From Lysobacter defluvii IMMIB APB-9 = DSM 18482 (GTDB taxonomy: Bacteria > Pseudomonadota > Gammaproteobacteria > Xanthomonadales > Xanthomonadaceae): DNA of 64,000 nt. The translations under genes were made by a program, and so were the position numbers. Numbering within the stretch: position 1 is the stretch's first letter; every line of letters starts with the position of its first letter. Below the pieces are notes generated by a model. That model was not told where the DNA came from, made no database searches, and saw only the letters and a program-made list of their open reading frames with translations. Shown here one piece after another: positions 42,501-52,700 of the stretch. The DNA lies in NCBI RefSeq assembly GCF_000423325.1, contig NZ_AUHT01000005.1:248001-312000 (forward strand). The letters run 5' to 3'.

Positions 42501-44275
42501 CCGCCCACCGGCACGTCGAACTTGGGCAGGTTGTCCGCCAGCGCCACGGCATAGGTGGTTACGGTGTTCTTGTACCCACCCGGCTTGCCCTGCAGGTTGG
42601 GCCGCATGTCGGTGGTGGCTGCCTTGTGCGCAAGGCCTGCCAGCATGTAGCTGCCCTCGAGCGAGGGGATATCCGGGCAGATGCCGCGCACCTTGCTCAG
42701 GTCCGACACTTCCTTGGCCGAGCAGATGTCCTCGTGGGTAGTCAGCGCCGAGCCCAGTGGCGTGTCGCCGACCCGGCCGACCAGGTACTTCCCGGCCACG
42801 CCCTCGTGCGCCCCGACTGCTGCGGTGGCGGCGGTGCCGTCGCCCACCCCGCGCGGGACGCTCGGCAGTTCGTCGCTGTCGAAGGAACTCAGACCCGAGG
42901 ACAGCACCAGGATGCTGCAGTCGGCGCAGTAGGAGTTGCCGCCACTGTCGGGCGAGCGATAAGGGTCCAGCCACTGAATTCCGGTTGGCAGGCCGGACAG
43001 CTCGTTGCCGCCGGTGAATGCCGGACTCGCGGAGCTTTCGCCAGCGATGTACCGGAGCGCTTCGGCGTACATCTCCGCGATCGGGTTGCCCCACGCACTG
43101 CAGTTGTAACTGCCCGAACCCGGGTTATTGAGCTGGCCTTGCCCACCGGTCCTGTTGTTGATGCCCCAGATGTTGCAGTCGAGCCAGCGGTCCACCGACC
43201 ACTGGGTGAGTTCGAACCGGTCGATCGTATTGATGATCCCCTCGGTGCCCGACGACTGGTTGCAGAACTGGCCCGTCGCCAGGTTGATCTCGTCGCCCGC
43301 GGTGCAGTTCGCGTCGCCGTTGCCCGCCACCTTGCCAATGTTCCGGCGCAGGACCCCGCCGCTGCGCGGCTTGGAATAAGAGCCGGTCATCAGGCCAAAG
43401 CGCAGGCGGCCAGGCTCCCCGTAGGCCTGCAGGAGCCCGGTCGGCTTCTTCTTGTCGCCATACGCGGTGCAGAAGGACTCGTCGGGCTTGCTTCCCTGGC
43501 TCTTGCACACGTCGACCCGTACCGACATCTCCTTCGCGCTGGGGGCCGAACCCTTCGGAGTGTCGCTGTTCCGGTTCCAGTCGCACTGGCTCAGAGCGGT
43601 GGCCGCCCACTCAGACCATTGCCCCGAGGCCACCCGGACCTTGGGTGCCTCGCCGTTCGCCCGGGAGGAAACGCAGAACGAAAGTGCCGAGCCCGACAAG
43701 GGCGTCAGCTGGCCGAGATCGTTGCCGGAGTACACCTTCACCCATGAGTGGAGGTCGTTGGGGACGTGCGCGCCCGCCAGGATCGTACGGTCCTTCGTGT
43801 CGGTGACCCGCTTGCCGCCGTAGAGCACGTGCCGCACGATGTCCAAGCGGCTCATCGTCATCCAGTTCAGGAAGTTCCCGCTCCATCCGTTTCCGGTGTC
43901 GCAATGGTGGCCATTGGTGCCTCCCGCTTCCTTATGCGACTCGAACAGGTCGTGTCCATTGTTGTAGTGGTAGCAGACGTTCGGGTCGAAATACCCTGCG
44001 TAGTCGAACTCGTCGTTGTACGTGGTGTCGATCACCCCGTCACCGTCCAGGTCCGTGTAATCGCTGTACGCCTTGGTGAACAGCCGCTCGTCGCGCGACA
44101 TCACCATCATCATCAGCGGCGGTACGTTCTGCCCGATGTACAGCGGTTTTTGCGCCAGCTCGTAATCGCTGCGACCGGCCTCACTGGGAGCCGCGCTGAA
44201 CAGCGCCACGGCGCCGATTGCCGCGGCGCCGACGGTCGCTGCAATGAGCGATGTCCTGGTCCACCTGGAAGTCAT
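39600..44275 (-). pseudogene. pilY1: PilY1-like gene of the upstream cluster, split by a 14-bp tandem duplication
   Basis: Two overlapping open frames cover one PilY1. The first (44275 to 40568, 1235 codons) has a signal peptide, a calcium-loop-like DLDGDGVIDTTYNDEFDYAG, and propeller pieces such as DPMVYAGANDGMLHGFTAGV and RTVLVGSTGAGGGKRRVGGG, then loses the family sequence after GGPRWVA. The second (40661 to 39600) continues it exactly, from ALFGNGPNSSNGAPVLFVVD to the end. A 14-base duplication at 40655-40690 shifts the frame; removing one unit gives a continuous protein of about 1553 residues. This copy is longer than the other PilY1 and lacks its DDSGSM metal site near the N-terminus. 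The truncated product would lose the last third of the propeller. It may be a true mutation, a slippage switch or a sequencing error. Confidence 0.9.
40655..40690. repeat. 14-bp tandem repeat causing the pilY1 frameshift
   Basis: GGGCCACCCAGCGC occurs twice in a row (40655-40668, 40669-40682), followed by the first 8 bases of a third unit (40683-40690). A single-unit ancestor already has the flanking GGGCCACC repeated, which favours replication slippage. One unit is 14 bases, so gain or loss changes the reading frame. Confidence 0.97.
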
Positions 44276-44288
44276 GTCCCGGGCTCCG

Positions 44289-44777
44289 TTACGGAATGAA
44301 GATGGTGTTGATCACGGCCGACGCCCCCGGAGCGTCCGGCAGGTCGCTGGAGATCGCGCTGATCTCATAGATGTTCCCGGTGTCTTCCGACACCACCCCC
44401 CCCACCACCACCGAGGATGCCGGGAAGCACTTGTCCACCCGCCTCACGTGCGTCGAGTCGCCCTCCCCGGCCTGGTCCGCCCAGGTGACCGGATCAAAGG
44501 TGGGTTCACACACCTCCTGGTCGGCGGTGTAGGTACCACTGGTGTACAGCGCCGACTCGATGCCGGTCTCCGAGCCACGTACCTCGCCCTCCGCAGCCTG
44601 GAACGCCACGTTGCTCCGCAGGTAGTTCGCCGCCATGCGCTCCTGCATGCCGGCCACCTGCATGCCGGTGATGCCGATCAGCGCAAGCAGGACCAGCATG
44701 ATCAATGCGACGTATAGGACTGCCCCGCGCTGCCTGGCAGCCGGGACCGGCGCAAACCTGCGACGCTGGAGTGTCAT
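44289..44777 (-). CDS. pilX: PilX-like minor pilin, upstream cluster
   Basis: The 162-residue protein has a basic leader with RQRG before AVLYVALIMLVLLALIGITG, then MQERMAANYLRSNVAFQAAE, the PilX family end of the first helix. Like the other copy it lacks Glu5. Two cysteines are in the globular part. ATG 44777 follows the pilW TGA by one base; ATG 44789 upstream, overlapping pilW, is an alternative. The broken pilY1 follows after 13 bases. Confidence 0.9.
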   Translation of the reverse strand: MTLQRRRFAPVPAARQRGAVLYVALIMLVLLALIGITGMQVAGMQERMAANYLRSNVAFQAAEGEVRGSETGIESALYTSGTYTADQEVCEPTFDPVTWADQAGEGDSTHVRRVDKCFPASSVVVGGVVSEDTGNIYEISAISSDLPDAPGASAVINTIFIP

Positions 44778-44778
44778 G

Positions 44779-45954
44779 TCAGTTGCCATAGAGCCTGTTC
44801 CGAAGGGCCACCGTGGTCTGGTAGGTGGCGCGGTACCGGCCGTCGGCAGGCACCGAGTAGACGACTCCGGTCGAACGGAGCTCGTTGCCTTCCACCGCTT
44901 CCGGCGCAGCCGCCCGGTCCGGGCTAGCAGCCAGCAGGCCGAGCCGGACGCTGCCGACTCGGCGCCAGGCGTCGGCGGTACCGGTGGCGGACCCGTCGGT
45001 CACGTCGGCTGCGACATGGTGCCGGTCGATGAAGCCGCTCGGAGACTTGGCCGGGTCGACCACTCGGTCCTGGCCGTACAGCAGCTGCAGGTTTTCCACG
45101 CCCTCCACCATCTCCTGACGGTCCGTGCCCAGCACCGCATCCGGGCCTGCAGTGAAGCGCACCCGATACAGGGAGGTGCCGCCGAATTCATTGCGTCCGA
45201 CGTAGTAGACGATGCTTTCGGCCCGGTGCAGGTAGGACTGCCCTTCGGTATAGCCATTGGCGAAGGTCGATGCATTGAGCTCCGCTCCGGCCGCGAAGGT
45301 GACCTTGCCCGGTTCGACCGCGCTGGCCTGAAACAGCGTGGTGTGCAGGCAGTCCGCCACCCCGAACAGGCCGGGGTCGCCCACTCCGCTGCGAAGCACG
45401 TCCCAGCGGGCGGCATCGAAGGTGAACTCCGGCTCGCCCAGGCTTCCTCCTATCGCGGTCACCGGCACGCCCTCGGGGGCCAAGTACCGCAGTACAAGGA
45501 TGTCGCTACCCGCGATCCGGTTGCCCGTTGCAGCGGCAACCTGGGCCGGCAAGGCCGGCTCGAACTCGGTGGAGCCCGTCTCAGGCGCGCTGCTGATCGT
45601 CACCGTGGTGCCCGGCCCGGTGCCCTTGGCTTCGAACCCCTGGATGGAGAGATTGAAGTCGAGTCCGGGATGGGGGCTGGAGGCGAAGGTGGTAGACAGC
45701 CCCGACGGCGTCTTCTGCGCGTGCGCCTGGTCGTTCACGCAGCCGAAGTGACCGGCCATGCGGATGTCCCGTTGCAGGAAGTCCATGGCAAAGCGACCGT
45801 TCTCCTGCGCCCGCGACATGCCGTCCGACAGCTGGTAGGTCGCGCGCGATGCGCCGAACACCTGGACCACCCCCAGCATCAGGATTGAACCGATCACCAG
45901 GGCGACCATCAATTCGATCAGCGATAGACCGGCCTGGAGAGCTGCGCGCTTCAT
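44779..45954 (-). CDS. pilW: PilW-like minor pilin, upstream cluster
   Basis: The 391-residue protein has a short leader MKRAALQAG before LSLIELMVALVIGSILMLGV and the PilW continuation ATYQLSDGMSRAQENGRFAM, then a large globular domain. It has the family's late motif EMVEGVENLQLLYGQD and is about 60 residues longer than the other copy. It overlaps pilV by 4 bases (ATGA). Confidence 0.93.
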   Translation of the reverse strand: MKRAALQAGLSLIELMVALVIGSILMLGVVQVFGASRATYQLSDGMSRAQENGRFAMDFLQRDIRMAGHFGCVNDQAHAQKTPSGLSTTFASSPHPGLDFNLSIQGFEAKGTGPGTTVTISSAPETGSTEFEPALPAQVAAATGNRIAGSDILVLRYLAPEGVPVTAIGGSLGEPEFTFDAARWDVLRSGVGDPGLFGVADCLHTTLFQASAVEPGKVTFAAGAELNASTFANGYTEGQSYLHRAESIVYYVGRNEFGGTSLYRVRFTAGPDAVLGTDRQEMVEGVENLQLLYGQDRVVDPAKSPSGFIDRHHVAADVTDGSATGTADAWRRVGSVRLGLLAASPDRAAAPEAVEGNELRSTGVVYSVPADGRYRATYQTTVALRNRLYGN

Positions 45955-46409
45955 AGCCTGGTCCTCGCTTCGAACTTCAGTGCTTCGGCCGCTTCGTCCC
46001 AGCGCTCGTCACCCCATGCCACCGTCACCACGACCTCGCCGGTCCCCGCGTCAACGGCGACGTTGGCGCTGGCGCCGGCGCCCAAGACGCGTCCGAGCTG
46101 GCAGCCGAAGAACTGCGTGAAGTCGGCCGCCGCGAAGTCGTCGCCTGTCTTCGGCTGGCATGCTGCCGGGTCGTCGACGGCCGCGTAGTCGCCCACGTAG
46201 GTCGCCGCCATGACCCGGTTCGCTCGCATCTGGTCGATGAGCTGGTAGGTCAGGTTGGTCGCCTGCGTGCGGTAGTTGGCGCTTTGCGTGAAGCGCACGG
46301 TGGTGGTCTGCAGAAGGGCGTAACCAAGGAGGCCGAAGGACAGCACCAGCATTGCCACGAGCACTTCTATGAGACTGAAGCCGGCCTGCGCCGCTGACCT
46401 TGAGTTCAT
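45951..46409 (-). CDS. pilV: PilV-like minor pilin, upstream cluster
   Basis: The 152-residue protein has the leader MNSRSAAQAG before FSLIEVLVAMLVLSFGLLGY and the PilV pattern YRTQATNLTYQLIDQMRANR. The C-terminal domain ends in TVAWGDERWDEAAEALKFEA, comparable to the VQWNDERG end of the other copy. The start at ATG 46409 overlaps the fimT stop as ATGA; a TTG two codons upstream is unlikely. Confidence 0.92.
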   Translation of the reverse strand: MNSRSAAQAGFSLIEVLVAMLVLSFGLLGYALLQTTTVRFTQSANYRTQATNLTYQLIDQMRANRVMAATYVGDYAAVDDPAACQPKTGDDFAAADFTQFFGCQLGRVLGAGASANVAVDAGTGEVVVTVAWGDERWDEAAEALKFEARTRL

Positions 46410-46957
46410 TCGCAATCACCCTTTGTCGTCCGGAGCTGCCCGGTGGTGCTGAGCGTTATCTGGCGACGATGGGACCCGCCATCGCAATCGGCCGGCTGCA
46501 GCGCCAGGGCGTCGGAATTTCCCGCGCGTCGACCCCGGCCATCAAATGCAAACGGCTGCTCCGGCCCGTCCACATCGAACCCATCGGCCAAGGCGACGAA
46601 CCGCAGGACGGGTTCGCCAGCAGTGAGCTGCCCGTCACCATCCTGGTCGGCCCACACCATGAGCCCATCGGCCCAGGTGCCATCGCAGCCCGAGCCGGTG
46701 GTACTGGCGCAGATACCTGCGCCTTGGGAACTGCGGACCGCCTCGCTGCGGGCGAGCGCAAAGCTGGCCACCACCTCGTTGGTAGCGGTCGCCACGCGAT
46801 TGGAGTGCAGCACACCGCGAAAGCTCGGGAACGCGATCGCCGCCACCACCGCGAGGACCGCGACGGTCACCATCAACTCGATCAAGGTGACCCCTGTCGA
46901 GTACCCCGCACGTCCGCGCGCGGCAGCGCTGCGCGCTTCCAGACTGCGTTCCAGCAT
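46406..46957 (-). CDS. fimT: FimT/FimU-type (GspH) minor pilin, upstream cluster
   Basis: The 183-residue protein has a long leader ending in STG before VTLIELMVTVAVLAVVAAIA, and the GspH/FimT domain with EVVASFALARSEAVRSSQGA and an acidic loop WADQDGDGQLTAGE that resembles a calcium site. ATG 46957 has GGGGGAG 9 bases upstream. It is the first gene of the double minor-pilin array and is divergent from the AlgZ-like kinase gene, with 141 bases between the two starts. Confidence 0.9.
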   Translation of the reverse strand: MLERSLEARSAAARGRAGYSTGVTLIELMVTVAVLAVVAAIAFPSFRGVLHSNRVATATNEVVASFALARSEAVRSSQGAGICASTTGSGCDGTWADGLMVWADQDGDGQLTAGEPVLRFVALADGFDVDGPEQPFAFDGRGRRAGNSDALALQPADCDGGSHRRQITLSTTGQLRTTKGDCE

Positions 46958-47098
46958 TAGGTGACTCCCCCTGTGCTTTGCATGATCGGGCGGATAGCCG
47001 CCGATGACAAGCCGTCGCCGACGAGCGGGTATGGCGGCGGGCCGAGCGGACGCGTCCCTCCCCCGCATCATCGGCCGGTACCGCGTAACCTTTTGGGC

Positions 47099-48124
47099 AT
47101 GGCCCGCGGCAAACCCTCCCTGACACCGCTGGACGCGCTGTGGCAGGCGCCGGCACTGCTCTGGATGCTGGCCGCCGGCGAGACGGTAGCCCTGATCCTG
47201 GCCTTGGCCCCCGGCGCGCCGGGTTCCAGACTGGAAGTCTTCGGGCTTTCGTCCCTGGTGGTGCAGTGGATCCTCGTAGTGAATCTTGTCGCGTTGTACG
47301 CGCTGCGTGGGTGGGCGGAGAAGCTGCGCCCGATGTCCATCGCATACCTTGCTTTGGTGCTGCTCCTCGGCGCTACCTTCGTCGTGATGCAGGCAGTCGG
47401 GCTGTTCTTTCCCGGCTGGACCACCCTGGGTGGCCAGGAGGACGGCAGTGCGACGGCGCGAGCACTGGGTATTGCACTTGCCGTAGGCCTCCTCGGCCTC
47501 GCCGCCTTCCACAACCACTGGCGGGGCCGCCTCAATGCCATCCGCGCCAAGCAATCCGAGCTCCAGTCCCTCCAGGCCCGCATCCGCCCCCACTTCCTCT
47601 TCAACACCCTCAACACCGGCGCGGCGCTGGTGCACGAGCGGCCCGGGGAAGCCGAGCGGCTCCTGCTCGACCTGTCCGACCTGTTCCGGGCCGCGCTGGC
47701 GGGGCCACGCAAGATCCCGCTGGGCGAAGAGCTCGGGCTGGCCCGACGGTACCTGGAGATCGAGCAGCTCCGTTTCGGCGAGCGGCTGCAGGTGCGCTGG
47801 GAGCTGCCGCGCGAGATCCCGCCGGTCAGCGTCCCTGCCCTGTCGATCCAGCCGCTGGTGGAGAACGCGGTGCGGCACGGGGTCGAGCGGATGGCGCACG
47901 GGGACATCGAGATCGCGGTCAGCACGACGCCGGATACGGTGGTGGTGCGGATCAGCAATCCGTTGCCTCCGCCGGCGCCGGGGGGACATGACGGGCACCG
48001 GGTGGGGTTGCATGCGTCGCAGGCACGGATCGAGGCGCTGACGGGGGGGCGTGGGAGTGTGCGGACGGAGGTTGTGGGGGGGAGGTTTGTGGCTACTGTG
48101 AGGTTGCCGATCAGGGAGGAATGA
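47099..48124 (+). CDS. AlgZ/FimS-like (LytS-type) sensor histidine kinase
   Basis: The 341-residue membrane protein has about four hydrophobic helices (roughly 15-140) and a His_kinase/HATPase region typical of the LytS-AlgZ group. The phospho-accepting motif is RIRPHFLFNTLNTGAALV, then LLLDLSDLFRAALAGPRKIP, RRYLEIEQLRFGERLQVRW and SIQPLVENAVRHGVER. The match to Pseudomonas AlgZ/FimS is close through this core. Classical G-boxes are weak, as in AlgZ. In Pseudomonas FimS and the LytTR regulator AlgR control the fimU-pilVWXY1E operon; here the kinase is divergent from just such a cluster. No AlgR gene follows: the next gene is convergent. Confidence 0.88.
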   Translation: MARGKPSLTPLDALWQAPALLWMLAAGETVALILALAPGAPGSRLEVFGLSSLVVQWILVVNLVALYALRGWAEKLRPMSIAYLALVLLLGATFVVMQAVGLFFPGWTTLGGQEDGSATARALGIALAVGLLGLAAFHNHWRGRLNAIRAKQSELQSLQARIRPHFLFNTLNTGAALVHERPGEAERLLLDLSDLFRAALAGPRKIPLGEELGLARRYLEIEQLRFGERLQVRWELPREIPPVSVPALSIQPLVENAVRHGVERMAHGDIEIAVSTTPDTVVVRISNPLPPPAPGGHDGHRVGLHASQARIEALTGGRGSVRTEVVGGRFVATVRLPIREE

Positions 48125-48139
48125 GGGCCCTCACCCCGG

Positions 48140-48164
48140 CCCTCTCCCGCGCAGCGGGAGAGGG
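48140..48164. terminator. Hairpin between convergent kinase and ppnN genes (also a common repeat type)
   Basis: CCCTCTCCCGC at 48140-48150 and GCGGGAGAGGG at 48154-48164 form a perfect 11-base stem with a 3-base loop, between two genes that end 49 bases apart. No T-run follows on either strand. The surrounding CCTCACCCCGGCCCTCTCCC is like an intergenic repeat widespread in xanthomonads. Confidence 0.6.
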
Positions 48165-48173
48165 GGAAAGGCC

Positions 48174-49598
48174 TTACGCCACTACGCGGTAGCAGGGGAC
48201 GTAGTCGCCGGCGATCTTCATGCGGCGCTGTTCGACGAAGGCGCGTAGCAGGGCGTCCAGGGCTTCCATCATGTCCGGGTCGCCGTGGATCTCGAAGGGG
48301 CCGTGTTCCTCCACGCGGCGCAGGCCCTCTTCCTTGACGTTGCCGGCGACGATGCCCGAGAAGGCGCGCCGCAGATCCGCGGCGAGTGCGGCCGGTTCGC
48401 GGCCGTGGTGCAGGTCGAGGCTCGCCATCGCTTCGTGGGTGGGGACGAACGGCACCTGGAACTCCATCGGGATGGTGAGCTTCCAGTTGAAGAAGAACGA
48501 GTCACGCTCGGCCAGCCGGTAGCCCTTCACCGTGTTCACGCCGGCGAGCATGCGCTGGGCGACCAGCACCGGGTCGTCGATGATGATCTCGTAGCGAGAC
48601 GCGGCCTCGTCGCCCAGGGTCAGGCGGATGAAGCGGTCGATCTGCTCGAAGTACGGGGCGGCGCTGGTCGGGCCGGTGAACACCAGCGGGAACGGGATGC
48701 CGGCGTTCTCCTCGCGTAGCAGCAGGCCGAGCATGTACAGGATCTCCTCGGCGGTGCCGACGCCGCCGGGGAAGACGATGATGCCGTGGCCGATCCGGAC
48801 GAAGGCCTCGAGGCGCTTCTCGATGTCCGGCATGATCACCAGGTGGTTGACGATCGGGTTGGGCGACTCGGCGGCGATGATGCCCGGCTCGGTCACGCCG
48901 ATGTAGCGCATGCGCTGCTTGCGCTGCTTGGCATGGGCGATGGTGGCGCCCTTCATCGGCCCCTTCATCGCGCCGGGACCGCAGCCGGTGCAGATGTCGA
49001 GGCCGCGCAGGCCCAGCTCGTAGCCGACCTCCTTGGTGTACAGGTACTCCTCGCGGCTAATCGAGTGGCCACCCCAGCACACCACCAGGTTCGGTTCCGA
49101 CGGCTCGAGCACGCGCGAGTTGCGCAGCAGCCCGAACACCGCGTCGGTGATGCCCTCGCTGGTCTCCAGGTTGCGCGCGCCCGGCGGCGGCGGGATGTCA
49201 TCGGTCGGGTCCGGGTCGTATCCCTCGGCACCCAGTTCGATCGCCCGGTAGGCGAGGTCGCGCACCACGGCGGCAACCAGCTCGGCGACGCCCCGGATGA
49301 TCTTGCCGTCGACGAAGGCCATCGCCGGGGCGTTGTACAGGTCGATGCGGACGCCACGGTCCTGCTGGTGGACCTGGATGTCGAAATCGGGATACAGCTC
49401 CTGCGCGGCGCGCGGGTCGTCGGAGGCGCTGCCGCTGGTGAGCACGGCCAGCGCGCAGCGGCGCATGAGGTCGTGCATGCCGCCCGAGGCGGTGTCGGCC
49501 AGGCGCGCAACTTCCGCGCGCGAGAGGATTTCCAGCCCGCCACTGGGGTGGATGCAGGCGTCCACGGTGGGCAGGCGTGCGTTTTCCGGCTTTTCCAT
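48174..49598 (-). CDS. ppnN: Pyrimidine/purine nucleotide 5'-monophosphate nucleosidase (LOG family, PpnN/YgdH)
   Basis: PpnN hydrolyses nucleoside monophosphates to base and ribose-5-phosphate and is stimulated by (p)ppGpp in E. coli. The 474-residue protein matches PpnN along its length: LTSGSASDD near the start, VVCWGGHSISREEYLYTKEV, ICTGCGPGAMKGPMKGA, the LOG motif FPGGVGTAEEILYMLG, and the C-terminal LRRAFSGIVAGNVKEEGLRR. GHGIIVFPGGVGTAEE contains the catalytic PGGxGTxxE. The start was set at ATG 49598 with an AAGGA site; ATG 49622 adds 8 residues without such a site. Confidence 0.95.
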   Translation of the reverse strand: MEKPENARLPTVDACIHPSGGLEILSRAEVARLADTASGGMHDLMRRCALAVLTSGSASDDPRAAQELYPDFDIQVHQQDRGVRIDLYNAPAMAFVDGKIIRGVAELVAAVVRDLAYRAIELGAEGYDPDPTDDIPPPPGARNLETSEGITDAVFGLLRNSRVLEPSEPNLVVCWGGHSISREEYLYTKEVGYELGLRGLDICTGCGPGAMKGPMKGATIAHAKQRKQRMRYIGVTEPGIIAAESPNPIVNHLVIMPDIEKRLEAFVRIGHGIIVFPGGVGTAEEILYMLGLLLREENAGIPFPLVFTGPTSAAPYFEQIDRFIRLTLGDEAASRYEIIIDDPVLVAQRMLAGVNTVKGYRLAERDSFFFNWKLTIPMEFQVPFVPTHEAMASLDLHHGREPAALAADLRRAFSGIVAGNVKEEGLRRVEEHGPFEIHGDPDMMEALDALLRAFVEQRRMKIAGDYVPCYRVVA

Positions 49599-49682
49599 TC
49601 GTTCCTTCTTTGTTCTTGTCATCGTTGTCAGCCGGCCAACTCTAGCGCAGCACGCGCCGCGCGGGCCGGCCGCACACAGGAA

Positions 49683-49706
49683 AACGGCCGGGTCTCCCCG
49701 GCCGTT
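49683..49706 (-). terminator. Rho-independent terminator of the TonB-receptor gene
   Basis: On the minus strand AACGGCCGGG and CCCGGCCGTT form a 10-base stem with a 4-base loop and continue into TTTTCC. It lies 24 bases after the receptor stop codon. Confidence 0.88.
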
Positions 49707-49729
49707 CTCGGTATTGCAGGTGGTGTCGG

Positions 49730-52700
49730 TTAGAACTTGTAGCGGAAGGTCAGCATCGCCGACCAGCGCGAGACACCGGTGTTGTGGCCGTCGCCGTTGG
49801 TCTCCTGGATACCCTCGTTATCCGTGCTGCCGGTGAAGTTGTAGATGTACTTGCCGGTTGCCGGATCGATGCCCGCGTAGTTGGCCACGCGGCGGGTCGA
49901 ATAGAACCCGTAGTCGCGGATCTGCCCCCAGTCCTCGTTCAGCAGGTTGCCGAAGTTCATGATGTCCAGGGCGATTTCCGCCTTGTGGCCCTCGAAGAAC
50001 GCCGGGATCTCCTGGCTGATGCGCACGTCGAACGTGTTGGTCCAGCCGGCGCGGAACTCGTTGGCCGGGGCCACCTGGCCGCGGTAGGCATTCAGCTCCG
50101 GCGCGCTCTCGGCCATCCAGTCGAAGAACGCCTGCTCCATCTCGGCACCGCCGGTCCACAGCACGTCACCCGGGCCCGCCGGCACGTAGAACAGGTCGTT
50201 CGTGCTGGCGCTGTCGCCGTTGATGTCGTTGTAGTAGATGTAGCTGAACGGACGGCCAGAGCGGCCCTCGTAGAACACGCCGACGCTGGTGGTGTTGTCG
50301 CCGAACAGGTCCTTCTGCCAGGTCAGCGCCGCGGTCACGCGGTCACGGATGGCGTAGCGCGAGTTGTACCCGACCGGCTCGTTGGTGTTGAACACCAGCG
50401 AGTTGTTCCAGTTCGAGGAGTTCTGCGAACTGGTGGCCGGGCTGAACTCGGTGGCGTCGGTGTGGGTGTAGCCCACCATCCAGCCCCAGTTCTCGACCAT
50501 CGGCTTGGACAGCGAGACGGTCAGCTGGCGCGCCGAACCCTTGTCGGTGTTGCGGATGACGATGGCCTGGTCGACGTCCGGGTGCTTGTTGGCACGGTTG
50601 GACGCGCCGTTCTGGCCGCTGGTCATGCCGAAGCGGCCGGAGTTGGCCGGATCCAGGCCCGCCTCGTTCCAGTACAGCATGCGGCCGTCCTGGCCCTGGA
50701 AGGTCGGGTCGCCCACGTCGATGCGGTCGAACCACAGCGCGTTCTTGTTCTTGGTGACCAGCAGCTCGGCCGATGCCACCAGACCGTACCAGGGCAGCTC
50801 GTGGTCGAACGCCAGGTTGGCCTTCCAGATCGACGGCAGGGCCAGGCCCGGCTCCATGATGTCGGCGGTGATGCGCGGGGCCGAAGCGCCGCCACCGCTG
50901 GGGATCGCGGGCGGAACCACCGGGCTGAACGCCGGGGCGTTGTCACCCATCAGGCGGTAGGTGTCGAAGTTCAGGCCGGTGTTCTGGAACGGACCGGCCA
51001 GCCAGACGTTCGGGTTGCCGCCCTGGAACAGGCCGACGCCGCCGCGCAGCTGGGTCGGGCGCTCGGTGTCGAAGGTGTAGTTGAAGCCGAAGCGCGGCTG
51101 CCACAGCTCCTTGTCCAGCGTGACCGAGTTGTCGTAGCCGTAGATCTCCTCGATGCGCGGGTTGTAGATCGGCGAGTTGCCGAACTCCGGCATGTCCACG
51201 CGCAGGCCGAACATCAGGTTGAGGTTGTAGTTGATCGCCCAGGTGTCCTGCACGAACAGGCCCAGGTTCTCGAAGTTGTAGGCCGCCGGGATGTCCGACA
51301 GGCTGCCGCCCGGACGCGGCGCACGCAGGTCGTACTGCAGGACGTTGCCGGCCTCGTAGTCTTCCAGGCTGTCGAAGGTGTAGACACCGTTCACGTCACG
51401 GCCGTAGAAGTTGAGGATGTCGTTGTCCTCGTAGTCGAAGCCGAACTTGATGGTGTGGTCGCCGGCGTACCAGGTACCGGCGCCGAACACCGACAGCTGC
51501 TCGGTGTCGACCACGTTGACGTGGCGGTTGCGCTCGGTGCCCAGGTTGATGGTGTCCTGGCCCGCGCCCACGTTGCGGATCACGATGCCCGGCAGGTTGG
51601 CGTAGGTCTGGGCGATCGAGGAGTAGTCACGCTGGGAGACCTTGAACTCGGTCGAGAAGTCCGGGCCCCAGTCGCTGAACAGCTCGGCGACGGTGCTCTC
51701 GAAGGTCTTGGCCTGGTCCCACCAGTAGCTGCTCAGCGCGATGCTGCTGCTGCCGAAGCCGGCCAGGCGCGGCACGATCTCCTCGGTCTTGCTGTAGCGC
51801 AGCGCGGCGCGGTGGCTGTCGCTGATGTTCCAGTCGAACTTGATCGCGTACTCCTCGATGTCGGTCTCGGAGATCGCCGGCGGCGCCAGGGTGCCCGGGT
51901 CGAAACCGTAGGCCTGGGAGGCGGCGATGACGCGCTGGATGTCGGCGTCGGTGATGTCGCCGTCGCCGTACGGGGTGCCCGACAGGCTGGTCCCCGGGCG
52001 CTCGCGCTTGAACTGCTCGTAGTTGGCGAAGAAGAACAGGCGGTCCTTCGCGATCGGGCCGCCGAAGGTGAAGCCGTAGGTCTCTTCCTTGTTGAAGCCG
52101 GCGAAGTCGATGCCTTCCAGCTCCTCACGGACCCAGTCGCCGTCGCGCAGGCTGTAGTAGACGCTGCCGCCGAACTCGTTGGTGCCCGACTTGGTCACCG
52201 CGTTGACCACCGCGCCGGTACCGCCGGAGATGGTGGTGTCGTAGTTGGCCAGGTCGATCTGGATTTCCTCGATCGCGTCCATGGAGACCGGCTGGCGCTC
52301 GGTCGGCATGTTGTTGGCCTCGAGGCCGAACGGATCGGATGCGCTCACGCCGTCGATGCGGATGACGTTGAAGCGCGAGTTCTGGCCGCCGGCGGTGATG
52401 GAGCCGTCGGCCTTGCTGATCTGCGAGATGCGCGGATCCAGGCGGATGTAGTCCTGGATGTTGCGGCCGGCCGAAGGAAGCGACTCGAGCTGCTCCTGGT
52501 TGACGTTGGTGCCGGTGCCCATCTTGTCGGCGGAGAAGATCTCCGAGCCGATCGCCGCGCCGGTCACCTGGACCGAACCCAGGGTGGTGATGTCGCCCGA
52601 CAGCTGGGCGTTGACCGTGGCCACCTGGTTCAGCGGCAGGTACACGTCCTCGCGGGTCGTGGTGCCGGCGCCGGCCTTGTTGATGGTGATCTCGTACGGG

